Shown in pieces: positions 55,791 to 63,828 of a DNA stretch of 64,000 nucleotides. The number at the start of each line of letters is the position of its first letter. Within the stretch, counting starts at the first letter, position 1. Source of the stretch: Ricordea florida (Eukaryota; Cnidaria; Anthozoa; Corallimorpharia; Ricordeidae); contig OX453272.1 of the NCBI GenBank assembly GCA_949710005.1, positions 12,175,588-12,239,587 on the forward strand. The letters run 5' to 3'. The notes beneath the pieces were generated by a model that was not told the origin of the DNA, did not search any database, and saw only the letters and a program-made list of their open reading frames with translations. A program made the position numbers and the translations under genes.

Positions 55791-56398
55791 TTATTTGCCT
55801 TCTTTTAACTCCTTGAGAATTTCGTCTCGTACTCTCTGTTTCAGAACCACGGAATTGTACCTTTTCAGCGGACTTTTTTGATCCTTCTGTCGTAACTCAG
55901 CCTTAAGCTTTTCAAATTTCTTCACTTCTTCGATTATTAATGAAAAATCTTCATCAGATATCTTATTATCATGAAGCGCTTTCGATACTAGATCATCTAT
56001 TGTATTTATTTCGCTTTAGCTAAAGTAACGTTATTTTGATGCTTGGTTGCTTTATCGGATAAACTTTTGGAGACCTGTTCACATGCTATTGATGTACAGA
56101 CTAGGATCCCACTTGCTACTCCAAGGGGTATACCCACTGCAATTCCTAATCCTGTCAGGGAGCTGCCCAATCCTCCTGCTGCTAAACCGCCAGATAATAT
56201 ACCACATACTGAACTTGCATTTATTAGCATTCCCTTTGATCTATTGTACTTTTTCAGAACCTTCTCATAATGTTCAGATTCGTTTTTTAATTTATCCAAA
56301 GCTTCACAGCATTTCTGTAATCTGAAAGTTACACCATCAGGAGGAATAGGGGGTGCTGTCGGATTTAATTCAGGATAAATTTTCTTGTACTCATCCAT
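55791..56398 (-). pseudogene. Gly-rich membrane protein with coiled tail, one frameshift
   Basis: Starts MDEYKKIYPELNPTAPPIPP, a helical segment (LQKCCEALDKLKNESEHYEK), then a Gly-rich hydrophobic region (ICGILSGGLAAGGLGSSLTG-like, ~45 residues). The frame stops at 56006 after LAKAK, but INTIDDLVSKALHDNKISDE and FEKLKAELRQK continue in another frame to a stop at 55791. The homologue in copy 1 is cut off by copy 2's own insertion. The hydrophobic hairpin suggests a membrane-active virion protein; this is inferred. Confidence 0.65.
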
Positions 56399-56431
56399 AT
56401 TTAGTTACAAGTCTTGATTTCTTTTAAAATA

Positions 56432-57047
56432 TTATGTGAATCTTAAACTAACGGTAATTGTAGAGCCTTTCAAATCTAACTTTTTCCCAGCACTATCGAG
56501 AATAGTGAGAGTGAAAGAATTTATAGGATCCCTAGATTTCTCAGTAGGCAACGCAGCATAATTCTTTGATGGTATATTAGCAAGTAGATATGAACGAGAA
56601 ATTTTTACCTGTATTCATATACGATGATCGATTATCCACCAAACTGCAGGTCAGTTTCAGAGGCTCTTTAATCTGTACATTTATTGGATACAATTTGCCA
56701 GGTAATATAACTTCCGGCACCCCCAAACCAACTTGTAGGCCTCTGGAGAGTTTAAGCTTATAGCTCTTATTCGAATATAGATAATCAGCAGTATCAGTCT
56801 CAATTATTGAGAGCTTAGCATTCTCTGTATCATTGAGAAAGATCGCATGAATACTGCGCAATGAATATGTGCCAGGCTCGATTATTAGAAATGGACGATC
56901 ATCTTCCTTTAGCACACCTTGACGATCTTTGAAATTCACTAGCCTTTTAGGTATATTACAATCAATAAGCTGTATCTCACGAATCTTATCTAGCGGCGGA
57001 TCCAAATAAACCCTCGTTTCAGGCTCATACATTGTAACAGTAAGCAT
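56432..57047 (-). pseudogene. Minor capsid (penton-like) protein, copy 2, frame change near the end
   Basis: The start at 57047 (MLTVTMYEPETRVYLDPPLD) is chosen over the in-frame upstream ATG at 57125 because the conserved protein begins here and the extra 26 codons overlap the previous gene. KRLVNFKDRQGVL, IIEPGTYSLRSIHAIFLND, ADYLYSNKSYKLKLSRGLQ and VDNRSSYMNTG follow. After MNTGK the frame stops at 56577, and the conserved end (SKNYAALPTEK, LDSAGKKLDLKGSTITVSL) lies in the +1 frame to TAA 56432. The change falls at the same codon as in copy 1. Confidence 0.7.
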
Positions 57048-57061
57048 CTTGTATTTTATAA

Positions 57062-57950
57062 TCAACGATTCTTTTTCTTTAAATTCTCTACGAAATAGAC
57101 AACAACTGCAACGATCAGTAACCAAGCATTTTTACCTAGAAAAGATATTACTTCTCCAGCAGTTTTGAATAGAAAGCTAACAATCGCACCCACCATGCCA
57201 GGTAATATTTCACCGAGTTTCTTACCAATAGTCTTCAAACCATCTCCAACACCTTTACCCAATTTTGATAGCCCTTTTGAAAGATTAGAAACGATAACAC
57301 CAATTACTACACTAACAGCACTAACAACTGCAAATACTGTGAAGCCATGTTTCTTGAAGATAGCTTTTACTCTATCGCGTAATGACATTCTTTCTTGTAT
57401 TTGCTCATTCTCTTCCTCCCTAATACCTATTCTACCCTCCCTTTCATCTATCTCTCTTGTAATTGTCTTTATTTGATTTTCCTCTTCTGGGGTTTTTAGT
57501 GGCTTGTCTATAAGAAATCTTCGCTTTTCCTTGAGTTTACCAACAAAACTTTTTTCCTTAGTTATCTCACCTTCATTAGCTTCCACAATTTCTTCTGCTC
57601 TTGGCCCTAGACTGGATTTTATACTCTTTACTTTCTTTGAAGAATAAGTATGGCTTAGCATTGAGCCTTTTCAATCGCACAACCACCCTAAATGTAGAGT
57701 TTGCAATATTAACTCTGGGGAATTTGCGTTTAATCTCATTCCAAGCAAAATCTCGGTCGTCTTCCCTTTGTATCAGGGGTCTTTTTTCATCGTCATCGCC
57801 AAGGAATGATGTTTCTTCAATACCATGCTCATCATGGGGGTATGTTGCGGATTTGATTGGGCTAAGATAAAGCTTATCATCACCCGCATCACCACCACTG
57901 GCACCTGCTTCATTTAATTTGGTTGGATTAAGCTCAGGATCATAATCCAT
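57062..57950 (-). pseudogene. Virion-type membrane protein, frame change in the middle
   Basis: The first frame (57950-57576) has MDYDPELNPTKLNEAGASGG, an acidic low-complexity region and FAWNEIKRKFPRVNIANSTF. The second (57661-57062) has a coiled charged region (EKRRFLIDKPLKTPEEENQI, IDEREGRIGIREEENEQIQE) and two hydrophobic stretches (GFTVFAVVSAVSVVIGVIVS and AWLLIVAVVVYF) ending KKKNR. They overlap by 86 bases in different phases, so a single-base change near 57620-57660 probably splits one gene. Position just before the minor capsid gene fits a virion structural protein. Confidence 0.6.
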
Positions 57951-58001
57951 ATTTGTTTTCCTTATTTTTAATCTAATAAGGAGTTTTCTAAATTGATTTT
58001 A

Positions 58002-58403
58002 TCACAACCATTTGCTTGTGATATATCCCAAGGCTAACATTCCACCTGAAACATAAACCATCTCACCCATTTTTTGGTCATCATTCGATCGATAATAATC
58101 AGAGAATCTGGGAGGATTGACTTGGCTGTACTATTTAAGAGCTTCATCTGTGTTTGAAATATTTTTAGAGGCTTGATTTTCATCATCTTTTCCTTTATAC
58201 ATGAAATCAATGTAAGCAAACCTCTTTTCCTGATATTCAGCATAATCCTTCTGATATTTTTCTAAAGCTTTCTCATGTCTTTCTCTTTCAATTTGTAGAT
58301 CGGTGGAAGATGAGCCATTGATGGCCTTTGCTATATAATTTCCACCAATGAAGGCTGTTGCATTTAGGACTGCCCCACCAAGCATGATTGCTATACTTGC
58401 CAT
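58002..58403 (-). pseudogene. Small membrane-associated protein, TAG-interrupted
   Basis: Starts MASIAIMLGGAVLNATAFIG (hydrophobic N-terminus), then a charged coiled region (IERERHEKALEKYQKDYAEY). The TAG at 58133-58131 is followed in the same frame by VNPPRFSDYYRSNDDQKMGE and a hydrophobic end (YVSGGMLALGYITSKWL) with the final stop at 58002. So the natural protein is ~133 residues with hydrophobic segments at both ends. Function unknown. Confidence 0.6.
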
Positions 58404-58489
58404 CTTTTATACATATATATATAATTATTATTATTACTAAAACAGTTTTGAGAAATAGTAAAGTGTTAAAGTACTCAATCCGATGAATT

Positions 58490-58780
58490 TTAAGAAAGGA
58501 AGTGGTAAAATTTCAGTTCTATTATTTTTTTGTATTTTTTTTTTGTACCTAGATAATCCTCCAATTTAGGCTCATCTTCAGAATAGCGATTTGGATAATC
58601 TTCATAATACCATTTCACAAGTTCATCCGTGGAAGGTTCTTCAAAAGCTTCGAATTCATAAGACTTGGTTTCCTCATTATAATATGGTTTAGTATCAAGT
58701 AATGATACCAAAAAGGAATATCTTATGTGAGACAGTAAATCTCTCTTGAATTGTTTCTCAGCAGATTTCAGTCTATCCAT
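58490..58780 (-). CDS. Small acidic protein, unknown
   Basis: 96 codons: a basic amphipathic start (MDRLKSAEKQFKRDLLSHIR) then an acidic, Tyr-rich centre (KWYYEDYPNRYSEDEPKLED) and a Lys-rich end. No family recognised. It starts 4 bp after the preceding gene's stop, as in a compact viral gene block. Confidence 0.5.
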   Translation of the reverse strand: MDRLKSAEKQFKRDLLSHIRYSFLVSLLDTKPYYNEETKSYEFEAFEEPSTDELVKWYYEDYPNRYSEDEPKLEDYLGTKKKYKKIIELKFYHFLS

Positions 58781-58783
58781 TAT

Positions 58784-59005
58784 TTACAGACTTTTAGGTA
58801 ATATATTTTGATTCTCTAAGTAAGTTTTTAGGTACATGCTTGCAGCTAAAACAGCGACCCATTTTACATAATTCATGATACTAGAGGATGGATCTCCAAT
58901 GAATGATTCTCTAAGAGCCTTTCTCCCAATATATCCCACAGCGGTGGAGAGCCCGATGAGAGCTGCAGAATCAGTAACCGTTTTCACAAGTTTATTATCT
59001 GACAT
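58784..59005 (-). CDS. Small two-TM protein conserved in cnidarian Polintons
   Basis: 73 codons, MSDNKLVKTVTDSAALIGLS then GYIGRKALRESFIGDPSS and YVKWVAVLAASMYLKTYLEN. Two hydrophobic segments around a polar loop. I recall near-identical small proteins with Polinton genes in cnidarians, annotated as uncharacterised. It lies 6 bp from the neighbouring gene. Confidence 0.65.
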   Translation of the reverse strand: MSDNKLVKTVTDSAALIGLSTAVGYIGRKALRESFIGDPSSSIMNYVKWVAVLAASMYLKTYLENQNILPKSL

Positions 59006-59011
59006 TTTAGT

Positions 59012-59408
59012 TTACATCCAATCATCTTTTAAGTTAGTTTTCTGGGGATCCTCCTTAGTTTGATGGATGGTTTTTATAGGAGGAGGATTGAAAGTAGGGG
59101 CAGGTACATGTAAATCAGCTATATTACTTTTATATCTCGTGAATAAATTATTTACAGCAATTCCGATAGCAACAAGGCTTAACACCATTCCAACAGATAA
59201 CTCTGGCATCCAAGCATTAATACCCACAGACTTATCCTCCTCTTCTTGTTTTTTTCTCAATTCCTCCTCTTCTTTCTTCTTTTTCTCTTCCCTAGTTTTT
59301 TTATTGGCCGCAGCTAAATTGATGGCCCTGCGCTACTCTCCTGGGATCCTTTATTTTATTTTTGACTTTAGGGTCCTTAGTGATCTGCTCAACAACTTCT
59401 TCAGTCAT
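59012..59408 (-). pseudogene. Membrane protein with a Lys/Glu coiled region, one frameshift
   Basis: The ATG at 59408 lies at the end of the shared leader (TACATAAACATG). MTEEVVEQITKDPKVKNKIK leads to a stop after ~40 codons, but AAANKKTREEKKKKEEEELR and a TM segment (LSVGMVLSLVAIGIAVNNLF) continue in another frame to 59012. One base change near 59330 accounts for it. Unknown function. Confidence 0.55.
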
Positions 59409-59468
59409 GTTTATGTATTGTTTACAGTTAACTTTAAGTCTCCTAGTAGGTATACTATTAGGAGTTGT
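59400..59468 (-). promoter_or_regulatory. Hairpin plus leader upstream of the 59408 gene (site 1)
   Basis: On the minus strand ACTCCTAATAGTATACCTA...CTAGGAGACTTAAAGTTAACTG leads into TACATAAACATG. The inverted arms CTCCTA/TAGGAG flank TATAC. It is nearly identical to site 2 over ~60 bases. Probably a promoter or an mRNA leader element. Confidence 0.7.
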
Positions 59469-59527
59469 AATATGGAATAATGCAAATAGTAATTATGTTT
59501 ACCTATCATTATACTTAAATTGTTTTT

Positions 59528-60541
59528 TTAATGTTTCTTTTTACGCTTGGTTAATAAACCATTTCGATGATCTTTTGTAGACCTCTTTTTCTTGGAAGCT
59601 GGAATTGGTAATTCTACGTTCTCTTCAACCATACCATTCAAGAGATCTTCTACATTAACTTCTTTAATTTCGGTGAATACATTTTCATCGTCCGATACAT
59701 CTAAATCATCATCATCAACTTTATCTTTAGAAGCAAGAAAACAATATTCGTCTTCAGATTCGTCTTCAGAATCTTCTTCCACAGTTGGAGTAAATACCAT
59801 CTCTGAAACATGAAGACGCATAGATGCTCCATAATTAGTCTGTCCATGAGCACCCCAGAATATGTCATCCCAACGAACAACAATGTGACCAACACCTATT
59901 ATGGGATCATCAGGATTCCACATGTAATCTAATGGGGATGCTTTTTTATTGTCAGGTCCATAAACTTTAGTTTTACAACTAATTTTATCACCATTACCTT
60001 TAGTATCAAACTTAAGGTATGCACGCTGAGGTTTAGATTCGTCTTTTGTCCAATTATGTATAGGTTTGACCGCATCAGTCAAATCTTCATCCTTGAATGT
60101 CTTATATGCTTTATAGGTAGGAGCTGTAACCTTATCGAGTTTACAAAATCTTTTAAGAGCAGCTGCTGTAATATTCCTCATATTATCAAATACATCAATA
60201 GTTGAGATTTCCTCGTCTGTGGGGTAATCCATGGTTGAAAAAGATGTCATAGGATAAGAAACTTGATATCCTTCTATATTTTTAAGAGTTTGTTTCTTTG
60301 GGTTGGTTCCATATGCCCATCTGCCTGAGATTCCCCACAAGTTTTGTTTGGCTAATTCAATAAATATAGGCCGTTTTTCACCGTTTTTATCTTTTACATA
60401 AACCTTCGAAGTTGCATATCCATATTTAGAGTTTTTATTAGGCTCTTCCACAACTACAGTTTTCCACTTAAACTTAGAACAAATAGAAACGAATACAGGT
60501 TTAGGTTTTGAGAGTTTTTGTTGTTTAGCTGCTTTAGACAT
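59528..60541 (-). CDS. Putative ssDNA-binding-type protein (DUF5871-like), acidic/basic tail
   Basis: 337 codons from MSKAAKQQKLSKPKPVFVSI. The core has YQVSYPMTSFSTMDYPTDEE, AVKPIHNWTKDESKPQRAYL, GVGHIVVRWDDIFWGAHGQ and SMRLHVSEMVF. These resemble a family in nucleocytoviricots annotated DUF5871 and thought to bind single-stranded DNA (resemblance by eye, from memory). The last ~90 residues are acidic (EEDSEDESEDEY) and end with basic KKKRSTKDHR...KRKKKH, a likely nuclear signal. No equivalent is visible in copy 1. It would fit DNA replication with the protein-primed polymerase. Confidence 0.55.
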   Translation of the reverse strand: MSKAAKQQKLSKPKPVFVSICSKFKWKTVVVEEPNKNSKYGYATSKVYVKDKNGEKRPIFIELAKQNLWGISGRWAYGTNPKKQTLKNIEGYQVSYPMTSFSTMDYPTDEEISTIDVFDNMRNITAAALKRFCKLDKVTAPTYKAYKTFKDEDLTDAVKPIHNWTKDESKPQRAYLKFDTKGNGDKISCKTKVYGPDNKKASPLDYMWNPDDPIIGVGHIVVRWDDIFWGAHGQTNYGASMRLHVSEMVFTPTVEEDSEDESEDEYCFLASKDKVDDDDLDVSDDENVFTEIKEVNVEDLLNGMVEENVELPIPASKKKRSTKDHRNGLLTKRKKKH

Positions 60542-60613
60542 GTTTATTATTTTACTTGAAAGTTCAAAATATAATCCAAAGTTTTCTATTTCCCAATTTT
60601 AATATCTCCATCC

Positions 60614-60994
60614 TCATGTTAAAATAGGTTTAGGGTAGATGTAAATATCAAAACAGTCCACTTCTTCATACATCCATCCTGAGTATTCATTTTTGAATCT
60701 CTCATTCATATAAAGTAGCATATTTGTCATGCATAAGTACCAACGATCATAAAAGTCTGGGGTATCGGTGATTTCTTCCAAATATGTATGAAAGGGTCTA
60801 GTTATTTCTATTTCACCAATAAGATAATGGTAGAAAATCAGTTTGCATGTAAGGACAAACTTAACATGTACAGGTTTCTCATGTTGATTAATAAGATCAA
60901 TAACTTCTGGTTTTATTTTTCTTATAAAATGTTTGAGGTCATGATATTTTTCACCATATATCCTATGAGTTGTTTCAATAACTTCTTCAGGCAT
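60614..60994 (-). CDS. Stand-alone polymerase-N-terminus-like protein
   Basis: 126 codons from MPEEVIETTHRIYGEKYHDL. The stretch KPEVIDLINQHEKPVHVKFV and LTCKLI...GEIEITRPFHTYLEEITDT, then MNERFKNEYSGWMYEEVDCF resembles the N-terminal region of Polinton polymerases (KPxKxKF, FHT, F..GSGW). In copy 1 the equivalent motifs (GYFHTDVL; EGSGWAFD) are at the front of pPolB. Here they form a separate gene with its own leader repeat. It could be a terminal-protein or accessory replication factor; inferred. Confidence 0.55.
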   Translation of the reverse strand: MPEEVIETTHRIYGEKYHDLKHFIRKIKPEVIDLINQHEKPVHVKFVLTCKLIFYHYLIGEIEITRPFHTYLEEITDTPDFYDRWYLCMTNMLLYMNERFKNEYSGWMYEEVDCFDIYIYPKPILT

Positions 60995-61059
60995 GTTTAT
61001 GTATTGTTTACAGTTAACTTTAAGTCTCCTAGTAGGTATACTAGTAGGAGTTTTTTTGA
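60986..61059 (-). promoter_or_regulatory. Hairpin plus leader upstream of the 60994 gene (site 2)
   Basis: CTCCTACTAG/CTAGTAGGAG arms around TATAC, then ACTTAAAGTTAACTGTAAAC and ATACATAAACATG. It matches site 1 almost base for base through to the start codon. Confidence 0.75.
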
Positions 61060-61083
61060 TAGTAGTACTGTCATTTACTACAC

Positions 61084-61281
61084 CTAACCTTTATAAAACA
61101 AAACACTTACACCCAATCCTAGTATCAAAGCTTTAAAAATTTTAGTAAGATTATTCTCCACAATACTTCTTTCCTCCGCTTTTACCCTTATCATGTTTCT
61201 TGTAAAATAGTCATCTATATTCCTTTTAAAAAATTCTTCGCAATATTTAGATACATTCTCAGCAACTTCGTTATCAGCCAT
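61084..61281 (-). CDS. Small tail-anchored protein, unknown
   Basis: 65 codons: MADNEVAENVSKYCEEFFKR, a charged helix and one C-terminal hydrophobic segment (IFKALILGLGVSVLFYKG). It is preceded by the hairpin leader (site 3). No family recognised. Confidence 0.55.
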   Translation of the reverse strand: MADNEVAENVSKYCEEFFKRNIDDYFTRNMIRVKAEERSIVENNLTKIFKALILGLGVSVLFYKG

Positions 61282-61345
61282 GTTTATACACTATTATAAC
61301 CAACCTTTAAGTCTCCTACTAGGGATACTAGTAGGAGTTTTTAGC
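61279..61345 (-). promoter_or_regulatory. Hairpin plus leader upstream of the 61281 gene (site 3)
   Basis: AAACTCCTACTAGTATCCCT...AGTAGGAGACTTAAAGG keeps the arms and the ACTTAAAG block of sites 1 and 2. The following ~25 bases to TATAAACATG are diverged, so the hairpin plus ACTTAAAG is the conserved core. Confidence 0.7.
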
Positions 61346-61354
61346 AGCTTTTGT

Positions 61355-61891
61355 TTACTGTTCAGGTTGTGTTGTGGTGGTACTTATATCCTCCTCAGGT
61401 TGTGTTGCAGTAGTGTTTACGTTCTGCTCAGGGTCACTTAATTTGAAGTGTTTAACAACACGAGTAATTGCTGCTAGTATTGCTGCCAGTCTACCACCTC
61501 GTACTACAAGTAACCCAGATAGCTCTGAGATCTCTTTTAGGATCAACTGGTCATTCTTCCAATCATTTACAAGACTATTCAGATCATCTATAGATATACA
61601 CTTACTTACTACTTTAGCTATTATTTGAAATGATGAATCTACTAGGCCCTCAGTAATCTCTCTACCAGATAATACTTGATATCTCTTATAAAATTTCTCA
61701 ACATCTTTTTCTGATAGTTTGTATGTGTCTTTGAGGGTCATTTCTATACCTAAATATTTTTTCGTTGATCCTAAACAAGCTAGAATTGACAAGGCCTCTC
61801 TCTTTATTTCCAAATCATCTGCTGGGGGTAGGTTGGGGGTGGTGGTGTTTTTCTCCTCTTCACCATTCATTATCTCTTCAAGGGTGGTCAT
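61355..61891 (-). CDS. Conserved protein following the ATPase, copy 2 (intact)
   Basis: The start ATG at 61891 (MTTLEEIMNGEEEKNTTTPN) is chosen because it follows a TAAACATG context and matches the copy 1 start (MSQLEEII); the frame is open upstream into the ATPase end. Conserved ESLAILACLG-type segment (EALSILACLGSTKKYLGIEM), LSEKDVEKFYKRYQVLSGRE, ISELSGLLVVRGGRLAAILA, and a Thr/Gln/Pro-Glu tail with a near-tandem TTTATQPEED. 178 residues. Unknown function, probably virion-related by position. Confidence 0.7.
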   Translation of the reverse strand: MTTLEEIMNGEEEKNTTTPNLPPADDLEIKREALSILACLGSTKKYLGIEMTLKDTYKLSEKDVEKFYKRYQVLSGREITEGLVDSSFQIIAKVVSKCISIDDLNSLVNDWKNDQLILKEISELSGLLVVRGGRLAAILAAITRVVKHFKLSDPEQNVNTTATQPEEDISTTTTQPEQ

Positions 61892-61893
61892 GT

Positions 61894-62523
61894 TTATGCA
61901 ATAATTGCCGGTACCTCTAAATAGATTTGAAAAGGGTGGCGTAAGCAAATACATAACCTAGAATACTTTTCTTCTTTGAGTCTTTCCTCAAAATATTTAC
62001 GAGTGTCAGCGTCCAAATCCCCTCCGTAATCTTCAAATAGAGTTTTCGTTGCAATTTTAGATGGGTTATGAAATGATACCACACAAGCAACATTCTCTCT
62101 GAAAGGTTTCGCAATGGAAGTAAGTTGTTGGGTGAGTACCCACACTGAGATCCCATCGTGTCGACCAGAAAACGCAAGATCAATAAATTTATTTGATCTT
62201 TTCTTCAGATCTTTCGATACAGCACAATCATCTAAGATTATAAGTGTATTCTCACCTGAGAATAATATAGAGCATTTTGTCAATAAATCATTGATTTCAT
62301 CCTGATCACTTGCACCTGGTGAGAATACATAGAATCTTTTATCACCCTTTGCGAAATTTTTGTAAGTCTTGTTCTTGGGATAAGTTGGACAGATTAAGAC
62401 AATATACTCAAATACTTTTCTGAAATGTCCTCGAAGTTGATCCACTAGATACTGAGTCTTTCCACAATTTGTAGGACCGTTAATGATACAATTGAATGGA
62501 ATTTTATCTCTTAATTCATTCAT
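61894..62523 (-). CDS. Packaging ATPase (FtsK/HerA, A32-like), copy 2
   Basis: 209 codons, MNELRDKIPFNCIINGPTNC. The P-loop GPTNCGKT is at residues 16-23, Walker B TLIILDDC ~100 and the sensor region VWVLTQQLTSIAKPFREN ~130-150. This is the genome-packaging motor of Polinton-like viruses and relatives of the adenovirus IVa2/poxvirus A32 class. All key residues are present, unlike copy 1. The gene lies 12 bp after the capsid stop and overlaps the next gene's region by none. Confidence 0.9.
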   Translation of the reverse strand: MNELRDKIPFNCIINGPTNCGKTQYLVDQLRGHFRKVFEYIVLICPTYPKNKTYKNFAKGDKRFYVFSPGASDQDEINDLLTKCSILFSGENTLIILDDCAVSKDLKKRSNKFIDLAFSGRHDGISVWVLTQQLTSIAKPFRENVACVVSFHNPSKIATKTLFEDYGGDLDADTRKYFEERLKEEKYSRLCICLRHPFQIYLEVPAIIA

Positions 62524-62535
62524 CTTTCGATTATA

Positions 62536-63801
62536 TTAATATACTATTTCCTTTAGATTGGCTTTCTTTATACCCATTACCGCGTCAGAAACAACAAACA
62601 TATAGCATGTAATAACCCCACTACCCCCCTTTTCTCGATTAATTTCAAGCTTTACCCCATCACGAGTGTTATTTAGCACGAAACCACTTCCATGGATTGT
62701 ATTATCAGTGGTAGTTCTCAAATCAATCCACAAAGCAAATTTGTCTCTGTAGAAATCCGCCTATCCAACTGAATGGCTAACCCCAAAGCGTTTTATCACA
62801 GATTCCCATAAATCAGTTTTCATCATCCCCTTGGAATAGAGTTTATTTGAAACCCCATCAATATTAATATTGATTGATGTGATTTTCGGGTTCACAAACA
62901 CCTCAGAATTTCGTGCCCCCTCCGCATATCTATCTGTAAATAGACATAAGATGCCCGTCATAGACCTCCTGGGAATATTTATTTGTTCGTTAATCACACC
63001 ATCATTGGGTCTGGATATTTGGAAAGTTTTGAGAAGAAGAATGTGTTCATACGTGAACTTTTTAACCTCCATATAAGTTTTGCGTGCCTCGTCCGCTAAA
63101 AAGTTACTTTTTATACAAGAATATTCCAACTCAATATTTTTAATTGTATAATTTGGCTCTTTTTCAGTGTTTGAATAAACAACAACATCAGAAACTGGAG
63201 CTAGAGTAATTTCAAATGTTAGAGGATGTGGTAAAGCTCTTGGATAGAAAACGCCATGATCTCTAAGGAAGGGATGATCAAGGGGTATTACATACTTGGT
63301 GTTGTGAATCGCTGCCAAACTAACTTCATCTACATCTGAAGTGTCTTTATCACCAGCATTTGTTCTAAGTTTCCGTATATTTTCAGATGAGATACCTTGC
63401 CTCAAACTATTTTCACGAACCGTCTTTGGTAGGTATAAATCATGATAAGTTTGGAATAAATCAAATCTATGAGTATCTTGAAGAGTTTCTCCTCCGAAAA
63501 ACACTTTAAAATTTGAAATTAAATTCCTTCCCACGTTATTAACTAGAGTGTTATTCTCATGACCTGTGACATTTAGATCAAAGAGAAGGTTTACACTACC
63601 TGGTAATATAACCATATTCTCCGATAGTTTTGGAATCTCTATGGTTAATGTCTCCTTTGGCTTACCAGACGAAGGGTTGAATGAGATTCGATGTAATATT
63701 GCGTCTGCTTTCAAACCTTTCAACTCTCGAGGATTACGATTTGGATCAAGAATTTCTGGAATAGTACGACCTTCATCTAGATATCCTGACATATTTGTCA
63801 T
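62536..63801 (-). pseudogene. Major capsid protein (double jelly roll), copy 2, one TAG
   Basis: The start ATG at 63801 is preferred (same TTTAAAATGAC context as copy 1); an upstream in-frame ATG is at 63816. Motifs IPKLSENMVILPGSVNLLFD, FGGETLQDTHRFDLFQTYHD, DHPFLRDHGVFYPRAL, TFEITLAPVSDVVVYSN and RSMTGILCLFTDR are conserved. A TAG at 62763-62761 interrupts the frame after HSVG, and the same frame continues ADFYRDKFALWIDLR to 62536. So one codon is lost and the last ~75 residues would be missing unless there is read-through. Full length ~421 residues fits the class. Confidence 0.8.
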
Positions 63802-63828
63802 TTTAAATGCACACAATCTTATTTACAA

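Noticed and set aside
40978-63801. Reassigned TAG codon in the virus-like elements
   Set aside because: The same genes also contain TGA and TAA stops and frameshifts, the replaced residues look varied, and normal genes nearby end in TAG; ordinary decay explains it better. Kept only as a low-interest finding.
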